Assembly (NCBI RefSeq): GCF_024721115.1 | Contig: NZ_JAMDHK010000019.1 | Coordinates: 22,089-86,088 of the forward strand | Direction of reading: 5' to 3' | DNA length: 64,000 nt | Source of the DNA: Salipiger pentaromativorans | GTDB lineage: Bacteria > Pseudomonadota > Alphaproteobacteria > Rhodobacterales > Rhodobacteraceae | Part shown: positions 42,852 to 51,025 of the stretch, one piece after another | Numbering within the stretch: the first letter of the stretch is position 1 | How the letters are laid out: the number at the start of each line of letters is the position of its first letter | Notes under the pieces: generated by a model | Database searches by the model: none | What the model was told of the DNA's origin: nothing | Seen by the model: the letters and a program-made list of their open reading frames with translations, nothing else | Translations under genes and position numbers: made by a program

Positions 42852-43793
42852 CTATTCGCCGCTCTGGTCGCGCCAGTTGCGGTGAAGCTCGGAAATATTC
42901 TCGATCAGCCAGTCCTCGAAGCCCTGCGCCTCTGTGGCGTCGAAGGTCAGCGTGGTCTTGCGGCCGGATTTCTTGGCCTGGCCGATGCGCCCGGCGCTGC
43001 CGCGCAGTTCCTGCGCCACGGGGGCGGGGGATTTGGCGGGTTTGCGGGTGATCAGTTGAAGCGCCTCTTCAAAGCGCGCGTCGGAATTCTCGCCGCTCAG
43101 CAACGCAGCCACCCGAGCCGGCGACTTGCCGCTCGGTCCCAGCCCGTCGGCGAGCTTGCGCCAGCGATCGCGCCCGGCGGCGGGCGCGGGCCCGATGGCC
43201 TCGATCAGCACCAGGGGCACCGTGTCGGCGACGCTCAGCATCCGGCTGATGACGGTCTTGTCTATGTGCAGCGCGTCGCAGATCACCTTGCGCTCAAAGC
43301 CCTCGTCGCGCATCTGGCGGGCGAAATTGGCCTTTTCGATAAAGGTCAGATCGCGCCGCGCGCTGTTTTCCTGGCCCTGCGCCACCACAAGATCGTGGTC
43401 CGACAGGTCGCGCACAATGGCTTTGACCGGCAGGCCGAGATCGCGCAGCGCCGCCACACGGCGGCGGCCATAGACGATCTGGAACCGGTCCTCCGTGCCT
43501 TCGATATGGCGCAGAAGCACCGGCACCTGCTGGCCGTATTCCTGTAGAGACGCCTTGAGCCGCTCATGCTCGGCGGCGTCTTCGCCCAGCCGGTCCTGAA
43601 GCCCGCCCATCTCGATCTGATCGGCGGGAATATCCACCATGGCGCGGCTCTTGAGCTGCGCGATCGACTGGCTCACCGCCCCGATGGCTCCCTTGGTATA
43701 GCGCGGCTGGCGCGGGGCAGGGGCCTCGGGGCTGTCCGGCGGCGGGGCTGTCGCGTCGCCCATCAGGTTTTTCAACAGATCCTTGCGTGCCAT
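42852..43793 (-). CDS. repB: Plasmid partition protein RepB (ParB family)
   Basis: A 313-residue ParB-type centromere-binding protein. The start at 43793 (MARKDLLKNLMGD) fits RepB. The ParB/Srx-type domain spans about 55-150 with IVYGRRRVAALRDLGL (ParB box). Then follow NSARRDLTFIEKANFARQM and a helix-turn-helix region FERKVICDALHIDKTVISRMLSVADTVP. It should bind the two 16-bp palindromes flanking repC and act with RepA. One base separates it from the repA stop, so translation is coupled. Confidence 0.95.
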   Translation of the reverse strand: MARKDLLKNLMGDATAPPPDSPEAPAPRQPRYTKGAIGAVSQSIAQLKSRAMVDIPADQIEMGGLQDRLGEDAAEHERLKASLQEYGQQVPVLLRHIEGTEDRFQIVYGRRRVAALRDLGLPVKAIVRDLSDHDLVVAQGQENSARRDLTFIEKANFARQMRDEGFERKVICDALHIDKTVISRMLSVADTVPLVLIEAIGPAPAAGRDRWRKLADGLGPSGKSPARVAALLSGENSDARFEEALQLITRKPAKSPAPVAQELRGSAGRIGQAKKSGRKTTLTFDATEAQGFEDWLIENISELHRNWRDQSGE

Positions 43794-43794
43794 C

Positions 43795-44970
43795 TCAACG
43801 CCCCCAGCTTTTCTGAACGAGATCGAGGATCTCGCCATTGACTGAATCAAGGCTTTCCATGGCGCGCTCATAGGTGGAGCGGGTGAATTGGCTCTTTTCC
43901 ACCTCGTAAAGCGTCTGCTTGGTGATCCCTGCATCCGAGATCGCGGTGGATTTCAGCACCGGGTGATTCAGCACATATTCGCCGAACATCGAGCGCATGA
44001 AGCTCACCATCTGGTTCTGCGGCCCGTCGCCCGGCTCGTAGCGGGTGACCACATAGCGCAGCCAGTCATAGCTCATGTCGCCGCCCGCCTCGCTGACCAC
44101 GCCCAGCAGGTTCGAGGTCATCAGCAGGAACTGGCACATGGACATCACGTCGAGCATCTGCGGATGCACGGTCACCAGCACGGCGGTGGCCGCCGAGAGC
44201 GCCGACATGGTCAGAAAGCCCAGCTGCGGCGGGCAGTCGATCACCACCACGTCGTAATCCGCCTCGACCTCGGCCAGCTTGTCGCCGACCCGCGTAAAGA
44301 ACAAAGACCCCGAACGCTCGGCCAGCGCGCGGGGGGTTTCATGTTCGAATTCCATCAGGTCGAGATTGCCGGGCACGATGTCGAGCCCGTGGAAATAGGT
44401 CCGCTGGATCACGTCCCGCATCGGCACGGGATCCTCGTAGCGGATCGCGTCGTAAAGCGTGCCGCCGTCGAGCAGGTCGAACTCGGGCTGGAACCCGTGC
44501 AGGGCCGAAAGCGAGGCCTGCGGGTCGAGGTCGATGGCCAGCACGCGATAGCCGTCCAGCGCAGCCTTCTGCGCCAGATGCGCGGCGGTGGTGGTCTTGC
44601 CCGAGCCGCCCTTGAAGTTGATGACGGTGATCACCTGAAGATGATCGCCCTCGCGGCGGCCCGGAAGGTAGGTTCCGGGCGACTTCGTGCCTTTTTCCAG
44701 GAACTCACGCAGCATGGCCATGTCGGCGGAGGTGTAATAGCGCCGCCCGTTGCCGCGGATCTCGGGCTCCGGCCCCTTGCCGTCGAGATGCAGCTTGCGC
44801 AGATAGGCGTCCTTGACCCCCAGCATGGCGGCAACCTCGCCGCTGGTGAATTTGCGCAGCTCCTTGCGCGCATGCGGCGGGAAGAGTTGTGACCGGTGCG
44901 CCTGCAGGCGCTCGGATAAACGTGCCGCGTGATCGCCCACAAGACGGTCGATCCGGTTCTGTCGGGTCAT
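43795..44970 (-). CDS. repA: Plasmid partition protein RepA (ParA family)
   Basis: A 391-residue ParA-type ATPase. ATG 44970 (MTRQNRIDRLVGDHAARLSERL) is chosen for family fit and a GAGGG site upstream; the frame extends to 45066. An N-terminal helix-turn-helix (FTSGEVAAMLGVKDAYLRKLHLDG) allows autorepression. The deviant Walker A KGGSGKTT is at 120-127, and motifs VVVIDCPPQLGF and SALSAATAVLVTV follow. It is first in the leftward repABC operon. It lies 157 bp downstream of fliJ on the same strand, with no clear terminator between, so read-through from the motA operon is possible. Confidence 0.96.
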   Translation of the reverse strand: MTRQNRIDRLVGDHAARLSERLQAHRSQLFPPHARKELRKFTSGEVAAMLGVKDAYLRKLHLDGKGPEPEIRGNGRRYYTSADMAMLREFLEKGTKSPGTYLPGRREGDHLQVITVINFKGGSGKTTTAAHLAQKAALDGYRVLAIDLDPQASLSALHGFQPEFDLLDGGTLYDAIRYEDPVPMRDVIQRTYFHGLDIVPGNLDLMEFEHETPRALAERSGSLFFTRVGDKLAEVEADYDVVVIDCPPQLGFLTMSALSAATAVLVTVHPQMLDVMSMCQFLLMTSNLLGVVSEAGGDMSYDWLRYVVTRYEPGDGPQNQMVSFMRSMFGEYVLNHPVLKSTAISDAGITKQTLYEVEKSQFTRSTYERAMESLDSVNGEILDLVQKSWGR

Positions 44971-44990
44971 CAGGTCTGCCCTCGTGCCCA

Positions 44991-45007
44991 AAGCGTTTGT
45001 TACGCTT
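44991..45007. promoter_or_regulatory. Candidate RepA operator
   Basis: AAGCGT-ttgtt-ACGCTT is a perfect 6-bp inverted repeat with a five-base spacer, 20 bp upstream of the repA start. RepA proteins of repABC plasmids repress their own promoter, and a short inverted repeat here would fit. Confidence 0.4.
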
Positions 45008-45127
45008 ATTGTCGTCTTATTTGCTTTTCTCCGTAATTGAATGCCTGCGTTTCCAGATTCGGGCAAGATATTTCTGCCACATCTAGTGTGCAGGGCAGAG
45101 AGCAGACACTAAAGCAATCAGAAGGGC

Positions 45128-45556
45128 TTAGCGCTTCCAGCGCAGCAGCGACAGCTCGTCCTGGGCGGCGGCCTCGCGCTTGGCATCTTGCTTGCGGGCT
45201 TCGGTAAGCCTTGTAAACCTCAGAATTTCATAGGTTTTTTGTTCAGACAGCGCAATGCGCAGACGGTCTTCGGCGCGGGCCAGCTCGGGCGCGAGCTTTG
45301 CCGCCTCGTGCGAAATCCGGTCCAGTTCCGAGCGGATCGAGTGAATGAAGCGGCCCAGATAGGGCGCGCCTTCCAGCCCCTCGATATGCGATTCACCGGA
45401 AAGACGCTGCAATAGAGCCTGTTTTTCCGAATCGAGCCGATCCATGCGGGCGCGAATCTCGCCGGTGGCGCGGGCCTGGCGTTCGGTATCCAGCCGCTTG
45501 ACCCGCTCCATGATCTCGAGCGCCTTGATCCGCCGGCGGTCGGTGTCAGTGGCCAT
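45128..45556 (-). CDS. fliJ: FliJ-like flagellar coiled-coil protein
   Basis: A 142-residue, highly charged, almost entirely helical protein (ALEIMERVKRLDTERQARATGEIRARMDRLDSEKQ, then AKLAPELARAEDRLRIALSEQKTYEILRFTRLTEARKQDAKREAAAQDE). Size, coiled-coil character and place beside motA and fliI fit FliJ, the export chaperone escort, whose sequence is poorly conserved. Its start lies inside the 3' end of the preceding small gene (11-base overlap). Assignment is by size, composition and context. Confidence 0.65.
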   Translation of the reverse strand: MATDTDRRRIKALEIMERVKRLDTERQARATGEIRARMDRLDSEKQALLQRLSGESHIEGLEGAPYLGRFIHSIRSELDRISHEAAKLAPELARAEDRLRIALSEQKTYEILRFTRLTEARKQDAKREAAAQDELSLLRWKR

Positions 45557-45806
45557 TCGTGCGGGCCTCCGGCTCGTCCGCCGGCGCCGCCGCAGCGGGA
45601 TCTTCGCCGCCGAGCTTGATGCGGATCCGGGCGAGCAGATCCAGCGGATAACCCCGGTCGCTGGGGGGCAGCGCGTCGAACTCACCGCCGACGGCCGCCG
45701 AGGCAAAGCCCGGATCGTCTTCTGCTTCGGGCGTTGGGTCCGGCGCACCGGCGGCCCAGGCCACCCCCGCCAGAAACAGCAGCGGAAGGGCGCGCCAGAG
45801 AGTCAT
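45546..45806 (-). CDS. Small exported hypothetical protein
   Basis: An 86-residue protein with a clear signal peptide or membrane anchor (WRALPLLFLAGVAWAAGAPDP), then an acidic, Pro- and Ala-rich body with the segment FDALPPSDRGYPLDLLARIRIKLGG. It overlaps motA by four bases and fliJ by 11, so it is translationally tied to both. No family recognised. It may be a periplasmic partner of the motor or export machinery. Confidence 0.7.
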   Translation of the reverse strand: MTLWRALPLLFLAGVAWAAGAPDPTPEAEDDPGFASAAVGGEFDALPPSDRGYPLDLLARIRIKLGGEDPAAAAPADEPEARTNGH

Positions 45807-46669
45807 GCGGCGGGCAGCTCTTTCTGGGCGGCCTCGACGGCGTAGAAGTCGGGCTGCATCCGGGTGGGAATATTGCCCCGCCCGATCTCGACGCAGATGC
45901 TGGGCGGATGATCGGAGACCATCGCGACAAAGACATCGCGGATGATGAGATAAAAGGCGCTGTCCTCTTCCTCGATCTGCTTCAGACGGCCCGAGATCGG
46001 CTGCACCATGCAATAGGCGAGAAACACGCCGAGGAAGGTGCCGACCAGCGCGCCGCCGATCATGCTGCCGAGGATCTCGGGGGGCTGGTCGATCGAGGAC
46101 ATGGTCTTGATCACGCCCAGAACCGCCGCGACGATGCCGATGGCGGGCAGCCCGTCGGCCACCTGCTGGATCGCGTGGACCGAGGCTTGCGATTCATGAT
46201 GGTGCTTCTTGATCTTGCGGTTGATCACGTCCTCGGTGGCGTATTTGTCGTCGAACTGCATGGAGAGCATGCGAAAGCTGTCGCGGATCAGGTCGATGGC
46301 AAAATGATCGCCCGCCACCTTGGGATAGCGGGAAAAGATCTCGCTGTCCTTGGGAGATTCAATATGGCTGTCCAGCGCCAGGATGCCCTTGGCCTTGTAG
46401 ATCCGCGTCAGCTCGAACATCAGGTTCAGAAGATCGGTGTAATCCTTGGCCTTCCATTTTGGGCCCTTCAGAACCTTGATCACCCCCAGGAAAGAGTTCT
46501 TGATCACGTCGATACTGTTGGCGATGACAAAGGCCCCAAGGGCCGCGCCGCCGATCATCATGCCCTCGAAGGGCAGGGCGTGCAGCACGATGTCCATCTT
46601 GCCGCCCGACAGGATGAAGCCCCCGAAAACAAGGCCAAACACAAGGACAAGTCCGAGAATCAGCGTCAT
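45803..46669 (-). CDS. motA: Flagellar stator protein MotA
   Basis: A 288-residue stator subunit. Membrane helices lie at about 3-20, 34-52, 165-190 and 197-220. MotA landmarks include HHHESQASVHAIQQVADGLPAIGIVAAVLGVIKTMSSIDQPPEILGSMIGGALVGTFLGVFLAYCMVQPIS, with the two conserved prolines (GLPAIGIV and QPPE). MotA is of the long proton-type found in alpha- and betaproteobacteria. It leads the motA-hypothetical-fliJ unit. motB is 6 kb away on the other strand. Confidence 0.95.
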   Translation of the reverse strand: MTLILGLVLVFGLVFGGFILSGGKMDIVLHALPFEGMMIGGAALGAFVIANSIDVIKNSFLGVIKVLKGPKWKAKDYTDLLNLMFELTRIYKAKGILALDSHIESPKDSEIFSRYPKVAGDHFAIDLIRDSFRMLSMQFDDKYATEDVINRKIKKHHHESQASVHAIQQVADGLPAIGIVAAVLGVIKTMSSIDQPPEILGSMIGGALVGTFLGVFLAYCMVQPISGRLKQIEEEDSAFYLIIRDVFVAMVSDHPPSICVEIGRGNIPTRMQPDFYAVEAAQKELPAA

Positions 46670-46722
46670 TGGATGTGGTCTCTGCTTGAAGGTCCCGCGC
46701 CGGGATCCCCCGGCAATACATG

Positions 46723-46737
46723 TTAAATCATAGGTAA
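46723..46737. promoter_or_regulatory. CtrA-box-like site before motA
   Basis: TTAA-N7-GTAA (46723-46726 and 46734-46737) matches the CtrA consensus TTAA-N7-TTAA at seven of eight bases and lies 54 bp upstream of motA. CtrA controls motility in many Alphaproteobacteria. A single near-match can occur by chance. Confidence 0.3.
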
Positions 46738-46758
46738 ATTTGACTTCCTTTCAAGTAT

Positions 46759-46770
46759 AAACAAGGATAG
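46759..46770. repeat. AAACAAGGATAG element, copy 2
   Basis: An exact copy of the 12-mer at 40095-40106, here 35 bp before the gene at 46805 and in the divergent region with motA. Confidence 0.35.
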
Positions 46771-46804
46771 ATTGTAGAAATAGAAGGACAGTCCGGGGCT
46801 GACG

Positions 46805-47830
46805 ATGATGATCGCCGAAAAACTCGCTTATTTCTTCGAGGCCACCGACCTCATGAGCGTCTTTGTCGACTGGCCCGAGGAGATCGGGCTGGTTCTGTGT
46901 CTGGACGATGCGGGCACTTGCGAGATGCTTCTGCACCATCGTGACGAGGGGCGGGCGGTGATCCGCAAGGCGGGCGCAGTGCTGAACTGTCCGGTGGGGC
47001 AATTCGCCGTGGTGCCCGAGATCGAGGGCTATCCGACACGCCGGGTGATGTTCAGTGACGAGCAGAAGCTACTGGCGCTGGTCGAGGATGAAAGCGATCT
47101 GGCCGAGATGGCGGCGGATTACCTGATCAATTACCGCTTCCAGAAGGCGCGCAAGGAAAAGGCCGTGACCGCGCCGTCGATCGCTGCCGCCGTGCCGAAG
47201 CCGGTCGAACCTTTCCGCTGGCGTCCGCGGCTGCATTTCTCCGAGGTGCGCAAGGCCGTGCAGCCCAAATCCAAGCCGGTCAAAGGCCCCGAGATGCCGC
47301 AGGGCTATGCCGCTGCCGAGGCCGTGAAGGACAGCGAATGCCGTATCGCCGAGGGTGAAATCAGCCTCGGTCATCGCGGCGTGCGGCTGATGCTGGCGGC
47401 AGATCAGGTGACCATCAAGACGCGCACCCAGCTTGTGCAGGAGATCGGCTTTCGCGACGATTTCTCGCGCTTCGTGCTGCCGCGCAAGGCGGTCGATGGC
47501 TGGCAGGCGGGCGACCCGCTGGTGATCGACATCCCCGAGACGCGCTTTCCCGAAGGTCTGCGGCAGCGCTTTGCCAAGGGGCCGCGCGTGGCCGAGGTGA
47601 CGGTGACCGCGCAGGGCGTCTTTGTGGCGCCTGGTGCGGCGATCCCGCAGCCTGAGGTCGCCGAAGAAGCGCCGATCAAGAAACGCCGCCGCTTCTTCAC
47701 GCCGGGGCGGGCGGCCATGGTGGCGCTTGTGGGGCTTGGTGTGGCAACCGGCACGATGATGAATGCCGTCGAGCTGCCCAAGGAATTTGACGCGCTGTTC
47801 CAGCAGGTGGTGGCAGAGACGGACCGGTGA
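46805..47830 (+). CDS. Hypothetical membrane-anchored protein of the flagellar cluster
   Basis: A 341-residue protein of unknown family. The N-terminal part (1-100) is mixed alpha/beta and acidic. A basic linker follows at about 115-165 (many Lys and Pro). Residues about 175-285 look beta-rich (LGHRGVRLMLAADQVTIKTRTQLV, FVLPRKAVDGWQAGDPLVIDIPE). A single membrane helix near 302-320 (GRAAMVALVGLGVATGTMM) follows the basic run KKRRRF, so the bulk probably faces the cytoplasm. It overlaps the next gene by four bases, tying it to the glycosyltransferase pair. Confidence 0.75.
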   Translation: MMIAEKLAYFFEATDLMSVFVDWPEEIGLVLCLDDAGTCEMLLHHRDEGRAVIRKAGAVLNCPVGQFAVVPEIEGYPTRRVMFSDEQKLLALVEDESDLAEMAADYLINYRFQKARKEKAVTAPSIAAAVPKPVEPFRWRPRLHFSEVRKAVQPKSKPVKGPEMPQGYAAAEAVKDSECRIAEGEISLGHRGVRLMLAADQVTIKTRTQLVQEIGFRDDFSRFVLPRKAVDGWQAGDPLVIDIPETRFPEGLRQRFAKGPRVAEVTVTAQGVFVAPGAAIPQPEVAEEAPIKKRRRFFTPGRAAMVALVGLGVATGTMMNAVELPKEFDALFQQVVAETDR

Positions 47831-49176
47831 TCTGCGCCATCATCACCCCCATCGGCCCCGGCCATGAGGCTCTGTTTCAGCAGGTTTGCGCCCCGTCGGT
47901 GGCGCAGGCCGAGGCTTGGAACAAGGGCCCGTTCGCCGAGATCCGCCATTATGCGATGGATGACACGCAGGGCCGCCACGGACGCTCGGCGCGGCGCAAC
48001 GAGGCGTTGCAACGGGCATTGGCCGAGGGGGTGGACTGGGTCTTTTTCCTCGATGCCGACGATCTTCTGACCCCCAACGCTTTTGAGGCGTTCGGGCGGG
48101 TGATCGCTGAAGAACCCGATCTTGAGGCGGTCTGGGGTCTGATCTGCACGCTTGACGCGGGCGGAGAGCCGCAGCTCCGCGAGGGCCAGCCGGAGCGGAT
48201 CGACACGCGCGCGGCGTTTCTTGCAGTGCAGCCCTATAACGCGGTGCAGATCGGCGGGTTCTTCCGCACGGAGCTGGCGGCGCGGATCGGCTTCGATGCC
48301 GCCATGGATACCGGCGAGGATTACAAGTTCTACTGCCAGCTCTGGGCCGGGGCGCGCTGCGCCAAGCGGCCCGAGATCTTTTTCGTCAACCAGCGCGGCC
48401 AGCATTCCACCGGCCCGCGGTCTGCCACCGGCGCCGACTGGGCGCGCAGCGTCGCCGAGCAGTGGAAGGCGCAGCTCGCGCAGCTGCCGGTCTGGGCCGA
48501 GTTCGACGATGGCGGCGAGACGCCGGTGCGCATGCGGCTTACCAACCCCGGCGATCTCATTCAGGCGTCTTACCTTCAGGGGCGGTATTTCGAGACGGAC
48601 TCGCTGGAAAAGCTGAAAAGGCTGATCGACCGCCCGGCGCCGCGCATTGTCGAGGTGGGGGCGAATATCGGCAACCACGTCGTCTGGTATGCCCGGCATC
48701 TCGGCGCGTCGAAAATTTACCCGGTGGAGCCGAACCCCGAGGCGCTGGCGCTGCTCGACGACAATATCGCCGCCAACGGGCTGGACGCGGTCATCGACCG
48801 GCGCGGCATGGGCCTCGGCGCCGGGGCAGGGGAGGGGCGCTTCGTGACCGAGACCGCCGACGCCGACAACCTGGGCGCCACGCGGCTGGTCGCGGCCGAG
48901 GATGGCGGCATCGAGACCCGCTCTCTGGATGCGCTTTTGGGCGAAGACAGGGTCGATTTCATCAAGATCGACGCCGAGGGGATGGAGCTTGAGGTGCTGG
49001 AGGGCGCCGCAGAGCTGATCGCCCGCGACCGCCCGGTGATCTGGGTCGAGGTGCTGCGCCCCAATGTGATGGGCTTTGTCCAGAGCTGGTGCCGCAAGGC
49101 CGGGTATCGGGTGGCCGACAGCACGCCCTACCGCAACACCATGGATTATTTCGCCGTACCGAAGGACAGGCCATGA
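47827..49176 (+). CDS. Glycosyltransferase (GT-A)-FkbM methyltransferase fusion
   Basis: A 449-residue two-domain protein. Residues about 1-220 resemble a family-2 GT-A glycosyltransferase with the metal-binding DADD at 76-79 (WVFFLDADDLL) and DTGEDYKFYCQLW. Residues about 265-445 are an FkbM-type SAM methyltransferase: IVEVGANIGNHVVWYARHLGASKIYPVEPNPEALALL, then VDFIKIDAEGMELEVLEGA. Start is GTG 47827 within the previous stop (GTGA). In this setting it probably adds and O-methylates a sugar on flagellin or a surface glycan; the acceptor is not known. Confidence 0.82.
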   Translation: MICAIITPIGPGHEALFQQVCAPSVAQAEAWNKGPFAEIRHYAMDDTQGRHGRSARRNEALQRALAEGVDWVFFLDADDLLTPNAFEAFGRVIAEEPDLEAVWGLICTLDAGGEPQLREGQPERIDTRAAFLAVQPYNAVQIGGFFRTELAARIGFDAAMDTGEDYKFYCQLWAGARCAKRPEIFFVNQRGQHSTGPRSATGADWARSVAEQWKAQLAQLPVWAEFDDGGETPVRMRLTNPGDLIQASYLQGRYFETDSLEKLKRLIDRPAPRIVEVGANIGNHVVWYARHLGASKIYPVEPNPEALALLDDNIAANGLDAVIDRRGMGLGAGAGEGRFVTETADADNLGATRLVAAEDGGIETRSLDALLGEDRVDFIKIDAEGMELEVLEGAAELIARDRPVIWVEVLRPNVMGFVQSWCRKAGYRVADSTPYRNTMDYFAVPKDRP

Positions 49177-51023
49177 CCACGCAAACGCTTTCCCGCAAGG
49201 AAAAACGCGCCGCCATCGCCAGGGCTTCGAAACTCTACGGGCTGAAAGGCGACGACGCGCTGGCGATCCACAACGCCTATCTGACCATGCAAAAGGGCGA
49301 TCTGGGCGGCGCGCTGCGGCTTGCCCACCCGGTCACGCAGCGCCATCCGGGCAACCCCCATGGCTGGATCCTGCTGGGCAGCGCGGCGCTGAGCCAGCGC
49401 GAGGGCGAGACCGCCAAGGCGTTCTTTGCCAAGGCGGTCGAATGCGCCCCCAAAGGCGCGCGTGCTCTGGCCGGGCTTGGCAAGGCGCATGTGCTGTGTG
49501 CCGAGGTCGAGCCGGCTTGCGCGATCATGGAGCAGGCCATCGACGCGGGCAGCAAGGACGTGCCCATGATGCTGCTCTATCTCGATCTGACCGGACGGCT
49601 GGGCCGCCGCCTGCACGCGGCCAAGCGGCTGGAGCCGCTGGCGCAGAAGCTCGACAGCGCCGATCTGGCCTACAAGCTGGGCCTGTCGCTGCAGGAGGTG
49701 GACGAGACCAAACGCGCGGCGATTTGTTTCGAACGCGCCTATGCGCTCGATCCCGCGCCCGAGGCGCATCAGATCGCGCAGGCGCAGGCACTGCTTTATA
49801 CGGGCCGGGTGGAAGAGGCGGAGGCACGGGCGCGGGAACTGCTTGAGACGCTCAAGGACCGCGACCAGCTGGCGCTTGTGCTGCTCACCGCGCTGCGGCT
49901 TCAGCGCAAGGGTGACGAGGCGCTGGGTTTTGCCGAGGCGTTCGAATTCGCCACGCCCGAAGGCTTTGCCCAGGCGCGTGGCATGGTGGCGAACGTGTTG
50001 CAGGACCAGGACGATATGGCGGGAGCGGAGGCCGCCTATCAGGAGGCGATGCACATCGCCGGAGAGCAACCGCGTATCCGCAAGGCCTATGGCGTCTTCT
50101 GCTATCGCGACGGGCGCTATGCCGAAGGCGCCGCGCATTACGAAAAGCGCCTGCCCGCGTTGCAGCGCCGTCAGGTGGCGGTGGAGAACGCGGCGCCGGA
50201 AAATCTCGCCATGCAGGACCGGGTGTTCCTGATGGCGGAGCAGGGCATCGGCGACCAGATCGCGCTGATGTCGCTTTTGCGTCTTGCGCCGCTGAAGGAC
50301 GGGGCCGAGGTGACTTTTGTCGGCGATCCGCGTCACGGGCCGCTGCTGGACGGAAACGCGCTGGGGCTGGGCCATATGGCGCAGAGCGATCTCAACGGCG
50401 TGACGCCGCCGGTGGCGCCGGGCGAGATGGTGTTTCTCGGCGATCTGACCCGATACCTGCCCGATGCCGCCCCCGCAGCGCGGCAGGGGGCCTATCTCAC
50501 TCCCGATGCGGGGGCGGTCGATACGATCCGCACGCGCTATGAGGCGCTGGCCGAGGGGCGCCCGATCTTCGGGCTCGCCTGGGCCAGCCGGTCGCTGATC
50601 GGCGCGCTGCGCTCGCTGCCGCTGTCCGAGCTGGTCGCGGTTCTGCCCGAGGGCGCCTTTGTGGTCGACCTGCAATATGGCGACACGCGCGACGAGATCG
50701 CCGCCGCGAAAGCCGCACGCCCGGATCTGCTGTTCCACAGCGATCCGCAGATCGACCAGATGACGGATCTCGCCGGGTTCGCCGCGCAGCTGACGGCGCT
50801 GGATCGGGTGATCACCATCGACAACACGACGGCGCATCTGGCGGGTGCCCTCGGCCTTGCCGATGCGCATCTGCTGCTGCCGGCGGGATCGGAATGCATG
50901 TGGTATTGGGGCGGGGAGGGCTCTGAAGACCCATGGTACGCAACGCTGACCCTGCACCGGCAGCGCCGGGCGGGCGACTGGTCGGGGCCGCTGGCAGAGC
51001 TGGCGGCGCGATGGGCCCGGTAA
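49173..51023 (+). CDS. TPR protein with C-terminal glycosyltransferase-like domain
   Basis: A 616-residue protein. Residues about 20-340 contain several tetratricopeptide-type helical repeats (HPGNPHGWILLGSAALSQREGETAKAFFAKAVECAPKGARALAGLGKAH). The C-terminal part (about 370-616) resembles the GT9/GT41-like B-fold found in TPR glycosyltransferases: GIGDQIALMSLLRLAPL, PIFGLAWASRS, RVITIDNTTAHLAGALGLADAHLLLPAGSECMWYWG. Such proteins often glycosylate flagellin. It overlaps the GT-FkbM gene by four bases. Confidence 0.8.
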   Translation: MTTQTLSRKEKRAAIARASKLYGLKGDDALAIHNAYLTMQKGDLGGALRLAHPVTQRHPGNPHGWILLGSAALSQREGETAKAFFAKAVECAPKGARALAGLGKAHVLCAEVEPACAIMEQAIDAGSKDVPMMLLYLDLTGRLGRRLHAAKRLEPLAQKLDSADLAYKLGLSLQEVDETKRAAICFERAYALDPAPEAHQIAQAQALLYTGRVEEAEARARELLETLKDRDQLALVLLTALRLQRKGDEALGFAEAFEFATPEGFAQARGMVANVLQDQDDMAGAEAAYQEAMHIAGEQPRIRKAYGVFCYRDGRYAEGAAHYEKRLPALQRRQVAVENAAPENLAMQDRVFLMAEQGIGDQIALMSLLRLAPLKDGAEVTFVGDPRHGPLLDGNALGLGHMAQSDLNGVTPPVAPGEMVFLGDLTRYLPDAAPAARQGAYLTPDAGAVDTIRTRYEALAEGRPIFGLAWASRSLIGALRSLPLSELVAVLPEGAFVVDLQYGDTRDEIAAAKAARPDLLFHSDPQIDQMTDLAGFAAQLTALDRVITIDNTTAHLAGALGLADAHLLLPAGSECMWYWGGEGSEDPWYATLTLHRQRRAGDWSGPLAELAARWAR

Positions 51024-51025
51024 AG

